A stretch of 64,000 nucleotides of DNA from Phytophthora sp. 'mugwort' (lineage: Eukaryota; Oomycota; Peronosporomycetes; Peronosporales; Peronosporaceae), in assembly GCA_033558025.1 (NCBI GenBank), contig JAUCEF010000002.1, positions 1,178,001-1,242,000 of the forward strand, given 5' to 3'. A program made the position numbers and the translations under genes. Position 1 is the stretch's first letter, and every line of letters starts with the position of its first letter. The notes under the pieces are model-generated. The model made no database searches. It was not told where the DNA came from and saw only the letters and a list, made by a program, of their open reading frames with translations. Below, one piece after another: positions 55,578 to 64,000 of this stretch.

Positions 55578-56574
55578 AATGAGGCATCAGACCTGAGTCA
55601 GTTGCCGACCGACAGAAACACACATTGCGACATAGAACGGTCTGACGAAGACGAAAAGCGGCGAAGATTGATTCTGCGACCGCGCGGATAGGGATGGTAT
55701 GTTGTCCCGACCCGTCGCTTCGTCGCTGCGGATGAAGTGTCCGCGACGGCTGTGCGATGGTGCCTGGCGACGACTGCATTGTTGGCGATCTAAGTGAGGG
55801 CTACGAGTTTGTGTAATGGCACGAGATTCTCTGTGCGTTGGGCGGAGCACTCGTCTGGGCAATCGCTCAACCGCTCCGCGACGTAGGTGTCCGACCGATC
55901 GCGACGGTCTACAAGTGGACGAAGATTGCTACGCTTAGTGTTCACCATTAACGACGTATTGGTAGAGGGTCGGTCGTGCGGGGACGCCCTCGCGAAGGGG
56001 TGTGTGTGCTAACGGAGCATGTGGGTAGCTCTGTGGGTTTCTCCGATTGTGGTTTTGAAAGCGCAACGGGAGCACGAAGGTGGTCTAGGACGGCTGGTAT
56101 ACAAGGGGCTTGGCGTCTTCCATGCCTACTGGTGTGTGTTCTTGCCACACCCTGTTGACAACGGTTGAGCCTTGCTGACTAAGTACTGTAAGGGACTGAA
56201 AGTGGAGTGCATAGGACGGTAGACAGCGTGAGCTGGACATCGAAAGTGCTATGGATGTTGGCGACTTTGCTGCTTCCAACGGGCGTCTAGTGCGTGCTGT
56301 ACACGTACGAAGGGACCGAGTGGCTGTGCGGTGCGGTGCTAGGCTTGGGGCGCTTTTGTTCGTGTTGGACGTGAACGGATACTTTGACGACGCTACTGGT
56401 GATGCCGTGTTGGCGCTGTGTGTGGTGTGTCTTGCGAGCACCTTAGTCATGGTATGAGGGCGCCTCATTGAAGCAAACGCAGCGGTGGATGGTTTGCAGC
56501 GCTGTGAAGACTGGCTGCAGGAGATGGAATACATGAATCCGAAAGAGCACCTGAGTGAGGCGTATTGGAGAATT
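55578..56574. other. Stretch without a supported gene
   Basis: Plus and minus frames of 60-150 codons overlap without domains. A plus frame at 56251-56457 is compositionally open (LFVLDVNGYFDDATGDAVLA) but short. Confidence 0.35.
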
Positions 56575-56611
56575 GAGCCCCGCCGCCACCATGGAGGTGG
56601 CGGCGGGGCTC
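56575..56611. repeat. Perfect GC-rich 16-base inverted repeat
   Basis: Arm gagccccgccgccacc, loop atgga, then the exact reverse complement. It would form a very stable hairpin in DNA or RNA. No other member was seen in the window. Confidence 0.9.
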
Positions 56612-57136
56612 AAAACCCGAGGAATTCTCTCGCTGGGAGTCCTACTCCGGCGTTGCTCATGCGTGAACAGGTATAGAATTCGACATGAAGCGGCTCGACG
56701 AGGACGTCTCGAGTCATTCGTGGAGGGTGTCCCGTATGGAACGGTGGTAACCGTCTCGGCCATGGTTTGTTCGTCCGCAGGACGAAGCGAAGTTGGCCGA
56801 TCAGGTGTTGGCTGAGTAGCTCTAATACGATCTGCGCGAAGCCCTGTCGCAAGAGGAGCGCGGCCGATACTGGGTGGCAAGGACGGAATGCATACATTTG
56901 ACTACTTGGGCTGGCTCATACAAGGACAAGGGAGCGCAGAGACGGCGGATGGGGCATCGGGACGATCGTCGCAGGTACAGTGGGCGTGAAGAAGAAAAGG
57001 GTGAGAATACTCAGTCTGCCTCCGTTGAGAAAGGGATAAGTCGTAAATAAAAAACACGTGGATTTCTTATGTTTTAATCTCGTTGGTCTATTTTACTCTA
57101 TACAAGCGTTCTGCTTCCATACACTTCGAGGACCGG
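56612..57136. other. Stretch before the LTR-like sequence
   Basis: A short plus frame (LREALSQEERGRYWVARTEC) is the only hint of coding. It is followed by an AT-rich tract from 57040. Confidence 0.35.
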
Positions 57137-57680
57137 TGTGACGGGGCAAACAACACCTTGCGCACAGGAAGTATGATTTCCGGAGAGTTTACAAACTCTC
57201 AGTGAACGGCAGTTCACAAGTCCCTGGTTTGTGGGGACTGTTACCAAACCAGGTAGGTATAGGACTGAATATATTTATAAGTGACCCCTCCTAATGTGTC
57301 TACATACTAACTATAGGTCACCTATAAAATACCCTAGATGATATCTTATTGGGTGGTTCTGAGGTATTTGTACCATATGTGTGGTACCCTTCGTGGCGTC
57401 ATTACCGTAACGTCATAGTGATGTTAGCTACATCACAATGGAGTATTTGGGTACACCATTCTTAAGAGTGACAAGGCACTCTTCATGTAACCCCGTTATA
57501 TCCCCCCCCCACTTCGGTTCGGTTTACCGACTATCCAGGGTGAGTGAAAGGAAGTCGCGGCCTTTCACTCTCCAAGTCGACTTACATCGACTTCGCTGCG
57601 GTTAGTTTTTCGCAGCTGGCTCATTTCCTTTTTAGCCCCGAATACGTATCCGTGCTCTCATCTTCTCAGCTCCACGTCAG
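57137..57680 (+). repeat. LTR-like sequence in front of a gag ORF
   Basis: Begins tgtgacgggg, a common Gypsy LTR start in these genomes, and contains a TATA-like tatttataa near 57272. It ends a few tens of bases before a gag start codon. It holds short inverted motifs (aaactctcagtg, ggtttgtgg/ccaaaccagg). The 3' border and primer-binding site were not located, and no second LTR lies in the window. Confidence 0.5.
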
Positions 57681-57688
57681 CCTCAAGC

Positions 57689-58294
57689 ATGGCCAAGACT
57701 CGGTCTGGTAGCGGTGCAACAGCGCCTACTAAGCCTGTTGCTTCCAAGCAGCAGGCTAAGAGCTTTAAGCCGTCTGGCAGAGGCTCTACCATTAAGGGAT
57801 CCACCAAGGTGGCATCCAAGGTGACTCCCAAGCCGCCTGAGCCGCCTGTAAAGTATCCTGAGCTCCTCGTGGACTATGGGGAGGACTCTTCCTTATCCTG
57901 TGGTGACAACGAAATCCCGCTCGCCAAAGGGTCTGACGGCGACCCGGGTCAGTCCGATTCGCTTGGGACTCGTACCCCGCTGTCTAGACACCATGGCGAC
58001 GACACTTATACGAACGAGGGTCTCTTTAGCTCTTTTTCCGGCGAGGGGGAAGAGGTCGTAGTCGGCCGAGAGATCTCTAACGATCTCGACGGGCAGCAGT
58101 CGGAATACCAAGCTGCTCGTCAAAAGGGAGCGCGAGCACCGGCGACCCGGTGGCCTTTAAAGAAGTATTCTTCACCTGTCCGTGGGGGACCGCCTTATGC
58201 TCCCGGGTACTTCCCTCATGAGGAGTCCCACGGAGCGGACTCCTATGGGTCAGCTCCAGCTGCCTCGCGTGCTTCACGGCGGGCGTTCTTCTAG
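57689..58294 (+). CDS. Gypsy-type gag N-terminal ORF
   Basis: 201 codons from ATG, low complexity: Lys/Ser/Pro-rich start (KSFKPSGRGSTIKGSTKVAS), an acidic middle (LVDYGEDSSLSCGDNE), then a region ending in SRASRRAFF. Directly downstream of the LTR-like sequence, as a gag should be. It stops by a shift or stop at 58294. The gag sense resumes at 58587 in other frames. Confidence 0.6.
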   Translation: MAKTRSGSGATAPTKPVASKQQAKSFKPSGRGSTIKGSTKVASKVTPKPPEPPVKYPELLVDYGEDSSLSCGDNEIPLAKGSDGDPGQSDSLGTRTPLSRHHGDDTYTNEGLFSSFSGEGEEVVVGREISNDLDGQQSEYQAARQKGARAPATRWPLKKYSSPVRGGPPYAPGYFPHEESHGADSYGSAPAASRASRRAFF

Positions 58295-58586
58295 GGGCGC
58301 TTATGAGTGCCACCTAGTGGCCAAGCAGCCCCTGTTCCAACAGAACGTGAGTGTTGCTAGATGCGTGCTCCTGGCACCACACAACATTCCTCTTAAGGAG
58401 TTCACCAGCTTGCAAAAGTAGCCAGAGCTCCGGTCGGGTCAACCTGTGTGGAGCTACCCAGTCGTGATGCCTCCACACTGTGCCTCTTTCCAAGAGGCTG
58501 AGGCCGTCTTTTGGAGTGGACAGCTACGCGCTGTTCACCAGGCCAGCTTGATGTTCTCCGGCAGGATCTGACGCTGATGGCCATAC

Positions 58587-58930
58587 TTGACTTCCGAGAT
58601 CTCCGCCAAGTCCTCTGGCAGACGACTTGTCGCCCTTGAAGGTTGGGTTAACCGTCTGACCAATGACATGGACGAGGCCTTCAAGCGTCTGGATTCCTTT
58701 TGGCCTCCATGGACCGAGTCCAACGGGCGTTGTCTCTCATTGGGAAATTCCTGCGTGCTGTGCCCCAGGTGGAAGCGTATCTTGAGTACTCCCAGCCGTA
58801 TCACTATGGCTCATACTCGATGTATGCAGCCGAGGTTCCTTCGTATGAAGCCCTTTCCGCGGTCCCGCAAGGGACCTGGGCTTCTGATCTGGGCGCGCTC
58901 AGAGAAAAGAGTCGCAATCTCGCTTTGTAG
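58587..58930 (+). pseudogene. Gag continuation, truncated
   Basis: Frames read VALEGWVNRLTNDMDEAFKR, then after a shift MDRVQRALSLIGKFLRAVPQ, VEAYLEYSQPYHYGSYSMYA and SYEALSAVPQGTWASDLGAL. Coiled-coil then globular, as expected of gag. The plus-strand sense ends near 58930, where the minus-strand Gypsy integrase tail begins. The two overlap by about 100 bases in coordinates, so the true junction lies in 58810-58950. Confidence 0.5.
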
Positions 58931-59389
58931 TGCTGGGGCCTGTGAGCCCTGCGGGTCATGTAACCTCTTCAGACGGCCCACGTAGAACGTCGGGTAGGTC
59001 GTCATCGACCTAGGCATATTGATGGTATATGCCGCATCATGTCTGTCCAGGACCGCGAAGAGTCCAATGAAGCGGTGCTTCAACTTGTTGCTCCCAACGA
59101 AACTTACCGTGGCAAGTGGTAGGTTCCTAGTGTCTAGTAGGAATAAGTCACCCACATTAAACACGTGTAAGTTTCCTCTTCCTTGTGTGCCTGAGTACTC
59201 ATTTTGTTTGTCTTGTGCCGCTGCTATGGCATCACGGACACGGCTGATTACATTCAGCCTGCTGTCTATAAAAAGACTCCACTTGTTTCCGCAAGGAAAC
59301 CGGTATAAAGTGAACCGCGGCGTAAGCCACTCAGGTAAAACGGGTATACCCGGACGATGCGTGAACCGCATTGTTGAGTGCAAACTCAT
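58811..59389 (-). pseudogene. Gypsy integrase C-terminal region
   Basis: 192 open codons with DSRLNVISRVRDAIAAAQDK, GNLHVFNVGDLFLLDTRNLP, SNKLKHRFIGLFAVLDRHDA and YTINMPRSMTTYPTFYVGRL. This is the post-catalytic GPY/F-like module that precedes a chromodomain in many oomycete Gypsy elements. The chromodomain itself is not seen; the last ~50 codons lose similarity where the opposite-strand gag begins. Confidence 0.75.
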
Positions 59390-60264
59390 CTAATGGCAGA
59401 CGCTATGACCAAGTGCGAGGAGGCTCTGCACAGATGGTGCGTAGAGTGTCCTCGAGCACTCGGTTGACACACTCCGTCTGCCCATCCGTTTGAGGATGAT
59501 CGGCAGTGGGCATGTGCAGCCTCGTTCCAAGGAGTTGGAACAGCATTCGCCAAAACGCAGCGGTAAACCGCGGGTCATGATCCGATTAATTTCTCCGGCA
59601 GACCATGATGGCGAAAACCTCCATCCAGGAACAGCTTCGCAGACTGTTCCCCGGTCACGGTGTCTTTGACCAGGCCAAGACGCACCGTCTTGCTCTGACG
59701 CCACATGGACACCAAGATGTCGGCGTTTCCGTGGCCGTCGGCGGGAAGTCCAAAGATGAATTATCGACTTCCAGCAGTCCGCTGGTCGGGCAGGCTCTGC
59801 AAAGGAACCGAGGCTTGCCCGGCGGGTTTCACCTGCTGACATGTTTCACACGTCTTCGCGTACTGTACGACTCACTTGTACATGTGTGTCCACCAAAGGT
59901 CCTGAGAGACCGATTTGAGGTCTTCTCACGGCCAAAGCAAGCTGGACGGCGCATTGTGCGCCTTCTGAAGGATATCGAACTTGAGATCCTCGTCGTTTGG
60001 TACGACTACCCGTGGGAGGTTATGTGACTCTACTAAACAGTAGAGCAGACCATCGAGCCACTCGTATCGACGGTTTCGACCTCTTGACGTGGCGTGAGCC
60101 ACTCGGCCTTGGCTTCCTTGCCAGCGGCCAGGAACCCGTACCAGAGGTGCCTGGATTTCGTCGCCCCGATATGCCATGCGTATCTGATCGTATAGATCGG
60201 TCGTGGCACGACTGATGTGCATCAGCTCATAGTCCAGCCTGCGTAACAACGCATCGGTAATCAC
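59390..60264 (-). pseudogene. Gypsy integrase HHCC and core, shifted
   Basis: The 59926-60264 frame carries LYDQIRMAYRGDEIQAPLVR, RYEWLDGLLYCLVE and VVVPNDEDLKFDILQKAHNA, the run-in to the HHCC zinc domain. Core pieces in other frames down to 59390 include VKDTVTGEQSAKLFLDGGFR and HGLPEKLI. Many stops; catalytic acids cannot all be placed. Confidence 0.7.
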
Positions 60265-60287
60265 GTACAGCTTGCCAGGCTTGTACT

Positions 60288-61259
60288 CTACGCGGAAGGT
60301 ATTCCGCGAAGAAGGGCAGTCACCTCGCCATCCGTTGGGACAAATGGGGCAAACTCGTCACCGTCCGCAAGGATGCGTGATCTGTGTAGATCACAAAGGG
60401 CTGGGAGCTCAGGAGGTGCACCCGGAAGTTGACAAGGGTGTACTTCATGGCAAGCAGCTCCTTGCCATGGACGGGGTAGTTCCGTTCGGCTGCCTTGAGC
60501 TTCCTGGACTGAAACGAGATCACTCGTCCACGTCCTGCAGCAATGCACATCCGGTTGCATACGCGAATGCGTCGCAGACGACGTTCAACGGCTTCGTCTT
60601 GTCCGGCAGTGCCAGAACAGACACCCTCTGAAGGCTTGCCTTGACATTGTCAAAGGTTACCTGGTGCTCCCTCCCCCAGTGCCAGTCGGTATCCTTCTTC
60701 AGAAGATCCAGCAAGGATCTAGCCAGACCTGCGTGCCCTTCGCTGTACTTGTGGAGGTAGTTGGCTAACCCTAGCCACTTCCTCATGGTCTTCTTAGACC
60801 TTGGCGTTGGCCAAGCCGATATGGCATTGACCTTCTCCGGGTCGGCTCGAACGCCGACGTTGCTAACGACGCAACCGAGAACTTTGATCTCTTGCGCCGC
60901 GAAGACGCACTTGTCGATATTGGCATAGAGCTTGTTCGCTCTCATGACCTCTAATACTCGACGGAGATGCTCCAAAACGCCCCTCCATAGCCGTCCTGCC
61001 TCCCTCGGTACGGCTATGGACAAAGTTGTCGTCAAAGTACAATGTGAGTACGCACGCAGTGGTCTAGGCGATTGAACGTCGCCGGGGCATTAAACAAGAC
61101 ATGTGGCATCACAAGCCACTCCCAGAGCACCCGCTCGGGGTGCTCACTGTAGTGAGCGGGATGTCGCTCTCGCGCATCAGGATCTAGTATCCGTCCACCT
61201 GATCCAGGCCGTTGAATAACTTGCACCCGGCCATGTTGTTCAACAACACATCCTTCCAC
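60288..61259 (-). pseudogene. Gypsy RT C-terminus and RNase H
   Basis: 61032-61259 holds LWEWLVMPHVLFNAPATFNR (RT motif B; the usual QG is HV). 60520-61035 holds the thumb and connection: LEVMRANKLYANIDKCVFAA, VLGCVVSNVGVRADPEKVNA and TMRKWLGLANYLHKYSEGHA. 60288-60560 holds the RNase H part RKLKAAERNYPVHGKELLAM and FVIYTDHASLRTVTS. The YxDD box region near 61030 is broken by a shift. Confidence 0.8.
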
Positions 61260-61434
61260 GGGATGGGTGTCTGGGCCGGCACCGTCGCGCTGTTCAGCTT
61301 ATTGAAAGCATGAACCAGACACTACTTCCCGTTCGGCTTACGAACGCAGAAGGTTGGCGTCGAGTGCGGGATTTCGATTCCTGCACCATGCCTGCCTTGG
61401 CCTTAGCGGCGAAGAAGGCATCAATGACCTCGCA

Positions 61435-61772
61435 TTACCCTCGAGGCAGTAGCCATTGTCTGGTGACACTGTACTTTGTGCCCGGCAAGAGATAAATCTC
61501 GTGCCTGATCCCATGACCCGGTGGGAGTTGAGACGGTGGATCCTTGGACACCACGTCCTCGAACCCCTTCATTAAAGGGCACACTGGATCCTTCGGGTTC
61601 TTGAGAATCTCAAAACCCAAGCGCGAGGTAGGCTGGGAGGAGAACGCCTCGAGGCACCCTCGTCCATAACCGAGGAGGAATTTAATTCCTCTGGAGCGGA
61701 CCCTTGCTTCAGAAGTACCACCTCCGCAATCTCCCTAGCCTTCAGGTCGGCCAGGAAATCTGTCGGCGTCAA
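61435..61772 (-). pseudogene. Gypsy RT N-terminus
   Basis: Overlapping frames read PTDFLADLKAREIAEVVLLK, then KGFEDVVSKDPPSQLPPGHG, IRHEIYLLPGTKYSVTRQWL. This is the conserved entry to Gypsy RT. A shift separates the two parts. Confidence 0.75.
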
Positions 61773-61954
61773 CTATTCGAGGTTCAGGAGCTCTGGCAGC
61801 TCGAGGAGCGGGTCTAGCTGGATGCCGCCTGCCTTGACCCGATGGCCAGTCTCGACGTCGAGGGTATGATAACATCCTTCGACTGACCGCGTCGGAAGAA
61901 CCTGGGCCCAAGGTTCCGAGTCGCTTAAAGCGACTTCAGACTCGACTTGCGGTG

Positions 61955-62290
61955 TTAATTATGTCGTCGACGGCGACCGTGACGTGGTACTTCGTTACCC
62001 ACGTCTGCGGACGTCTCATTGACGACGTCCAAAGCCTCTAGGGCTTCGTGTGGAACATAGTTACCCATTCGAGAAGTGCATTCCGCCAATGCTTCTTCAG
62101 TTAAGGTCTGGGCGACCTGGTGTGGAACAAGGTTATCCACACAGGAAGCGCATTTTGCGCCTTCCTCGCCAGTTTCAGTCTGGGAGACTCGATGTGGAAC
62201 TTGGTTACTCACATAGGAAGCGCCTCATGCGTCTTCCTCGCCAATTTCAGTCTGGGGTGACTTGTTGTGGACCTTGGTTACCCATCTGGT
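61955..62290 (-). repeat. 72-base tandem repeat coding for 24-residue units
   Basis: Successive copies of a 72-base unit (…tgtggaacttggttac…ggaagcgc…cttcctcgcca…tttcag) start near 62100, 62172 and 62244. They give imperfect 24-residue repeats on the minus strand (VPHQVAQTLTEE / VPHRVSQTETGEE). They lie between the protease and RT parts of the Gypsy element. Confidence 0.75.
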
Positions 62291-62520
62291 CGGTGCCACC
62301 CGACACCGCCACTCTTGAAGCCCTGGCCGCAGGTCTAGATTTCGGTGGGTTCGAGGGCTATCCTATAAGGACTATCGCATTCGACCAGATGCAGCTTCTG
62401 CTGCCACCGCTTCTATGGAGTCGCTCAATACGTGGGCGGCTCCCAAACGTTCACTGGATGCTCCTGCATCCCGGCTTCCCTTTTGGACGCCCCAGTTCCT
62501 GGCAGAGGTGGGAACATGAC

Positions 62521-62760
62521 TCACCAATGCTCTGCCATTATCGGCGGGCCGGCTGGCCACGATGGCTTTGTTTCGCCAATCGATCCATGGCTCATGTTTC
62601 TCGAGCACATGCCCAGGATCAAGTCATACTTGTCCATCTCTATGACAGCAAACTGCTCCATGCTGTCGAAGCCCTCGAACTTCACAGCTAGATACGCATG
62701 GATCTTGGGAACGGTAATCACCGTTCCGCCGGCCAGTTATACTGACACTGTCCCGTTGCC
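62521..62760 (-). pseudogene. Retropepsin region of the Gypsy element
   Basis: Frame reads ITVPKIHAYLAVKFEGFDSM, EQFAVIEMDKYDLILGM, the second half of a retroviral-type aspartic protease. The next frame gives EKHEPWIDWRNKAI. The catalytic D-T/S-G is not identified upstream. Confidence 0.65.
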
Positions 62761-63011
62761 TTTGCTTTCTCGTAAAGCATCGGCCAACTTGTTGCTGTTT
62801 TCCGCAACAGTCTGGCGGTATGCGAAAATACTTCGACGCCCCGGAGTCTATTAAGACTCAGAAGGGATTGGTGTATCCCCGTACACGTACGTGTACTACT
62901 AGCAGGACTATGCTGCCCTTCCTCGATTGGAGAGTGCAAAGACTCTTAAGGGCTAATTCTCCGTTGTGCGTGCCACACGCGCACCGCTCATGAAGACTTA
63001 GATCTTCCCCA

Positions 63012-63850
63012 TTAGAGCGCCGCGCCCCTACTGGTGTCCTGCGTTCCCCTGCCCATGGAGTCGCGGCCTTTGCCAGAGAGCCTTAAGCGTGATGGGCTTG
63101 GGAGGGAAACGTTTTCGTTGTCCCCCCACAGGGCAGTCATGGCCATATGGCCTTTACCACAGCTATAGCAGCAAATATCATGCTGATCGGCGAGCCCAAG
63201 TTCAATGGGAACTGGCCGGCTTGGGGCCCCGCGCCTTGGTGTCGCTGCCCCTGGCCACATCGCCGCCGGCGTGCGTGCCTAGCGGTGACTGCACTCCTCT
63301 TGGGGGTCGACTTGGATCTCCTCTTCCAGAGTATTGACCTGCTGGATGCGGGAGGGGCCTACGCTTAGGCTGTCCACGAACACCGTCATCATGCTGTGTT
63401 CATGGAGTGGGTTTCCCACGAGGGATGCGGTGAGCTCCCGTATCTCCTGGCTGTACTCGTTCAGCTCACGTCTTCCCTGTTTACATGACAGGAAGCGTGA
63501 CCTCTGGCGGTACTCATAGTTCGCCGAGAGGAACGCGGTACTAAGGTGTTCATACAGCTGAGCCCAGGGTGCGAAGCACCCAGGCGTTGTCGCTTCCCGC
63601 GTATATGCCCAATCTTATCACGCCCGTTAAGGTTGGAGAGTGCGAAAGTCACTGGAGGTGCTCGGAAGAGATGAGAGCCGCATCCATTGTGAGCTCTACT
63701 TCTCGCACGCAGAAGTGAAAGTTTTCACCTTCTTTCCCTTCATGTGGGTTTACCTTCAGCCTCAACGGTTTGGGGTAGACCGGTTTCGGCTCTGCGGCCG
63801 GAATTAGCAGGTTGCTCCGAGCATGTTCGATGAGCCCCCGTTCGTACATG
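63012..63850 (-). pseudogene. Gypsy gag with altered zinc knuckle
   Basis: 63649-63849 has PLRLKVNPHEGKEGENFHFC and REVELTMDAALISSEHLQ; then VTFALSNLNGRDKIG; then frames with QGRRELNEYSQEIRELTASL and FVDSLSVGPSR. 63012-63260 carries ICCYSCGKGHMAMTALW. The CX2CX4H part survives but the last Cys is lost. Four or more shifts. Confidence 0.75.
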
Positions 63851-63900
63851 TCGAACCGCGGTCACGCGCTCTACCTGCTCAGCTTGTGTTTACGACACCA

Positions 63901-64000
63901 AGCTGTGCAAGGCATCCATACCAAGATGCCAGCCATCTTACGAAGGGACTCAAACTGTGAATCTTTCAGATGAGGAAACTCATTTCGTCCATGTTGCTAG
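63901..64000. other. Window edge, upstream of the Gypsy gag
   Basis: Too short to call; probably untranslated leader of the minus-strand Gypsy element. Confidence 0.3.

Larger units (their letters stand above)
58811..63900 (-). mobile_element. Nearly complete but broken Ty3/Gypsy element
   Basis: In minus orientation: gag (63.4-63.85 kb), damaged zinc knuckle (about 63.15), retropepsin (62.5-62.75), a repeat-bearing linker (61.95-62.3), RT (60.9-61.75), RNase H (60.3-60.7), integrase (59.4-60.26) and an integrase C-terminal domain (58.81-59.39). Many short shifts break it. The 5' LTR would lie at or beyond the right edge of the window; none was found on the left. Confidence 0.85.

Noticed and set aside
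62100..62290. CRISPR-like array
   Set aside because: Direct 72-base copies with no unique spacers, in frame within a Gypsy polyprotein.

Overview
This is a eukaryotic window, almost certainly from an oomycete of the Peronosporales (Phytophthora or a downy mildew). The host genes are compact. Some have no intron; others have short GT-AG introns of about 70-100 bases. They include an FACT subunit Spt16, a DGAT2-type acyltransferase, a CFAP100-like flagellar coiled-coil protein, a multi-PDZ protein and lineage-type multipass membrane proteins. They lie between dense, broken transposable elements of kinds common in these genomes (Copia, Gypsy, DIRS-like, LINE, Tc1/mariner, pogo/CENP-B, Fanzor). 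No tRNA, rRNA, CRISPR array or bacterial operon was seen. The genus call is inference.

Layout. Bases 1-13.3 kb are transposon-derived: a CENP-B-type fragment, a minus-strand Copia element split by a Tc1/mariner-like transposon with ~205-base inverted repeats, a decayed family-B DNA polymerase with an HNH-like insert, and a minus-strand Gypsy element. From 13.8 to 21.0 kb is a host block: DGAT2-like (+), ubinuclein/HPC2-like (-), a small multipass membrane protein (-), and an 11-exon, 799-residue membrane protein with a beta-repeat C-terminus (+). From 21.2 to 27.2 kb is a second repeat block: a broken Fanzor (eukaryotic TnpB-like) gene, an unrecognised ORF pair, a pogo-type DDE fragment and a LINE tail. 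From 28.0 to 44.4 kb is a second host block: SPT16 (-), TMEM184-like (+), a five-PDZ protein (-), a frameshifted membrane protein (-), CFAP100-like (+) and a large unrecognised coiled-coil protein (-). From 44.7 kb to the end is a third repeat block: a Tc1/IS630-like transposase with a lost catalytic Asp, a repeat-associated protein, a DIRS-like tyrosine-recombinase retrotransposon, gag-like sequence, and an LTR plus gag (+) abutting an almost complete but broken Gypsy pol (-).

The host genes do not form one pathway. Two pairs touch on related themes: Spt16 and the ubinuclein-like protein are both histone-chaperone components, and the CFAP100-like gene is a flagellar protein. Three divergent pairs share short upstream regions of 142-290 bases. 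The most notable items are the Fanzor remnant, the polymerase-HNH remnant, the DIRS-like element with an open RT domain, the 11-exon membrane/beta-repeat protein, and a 26-base GT..AG gap needed to keep the ubinuclein-like frame.
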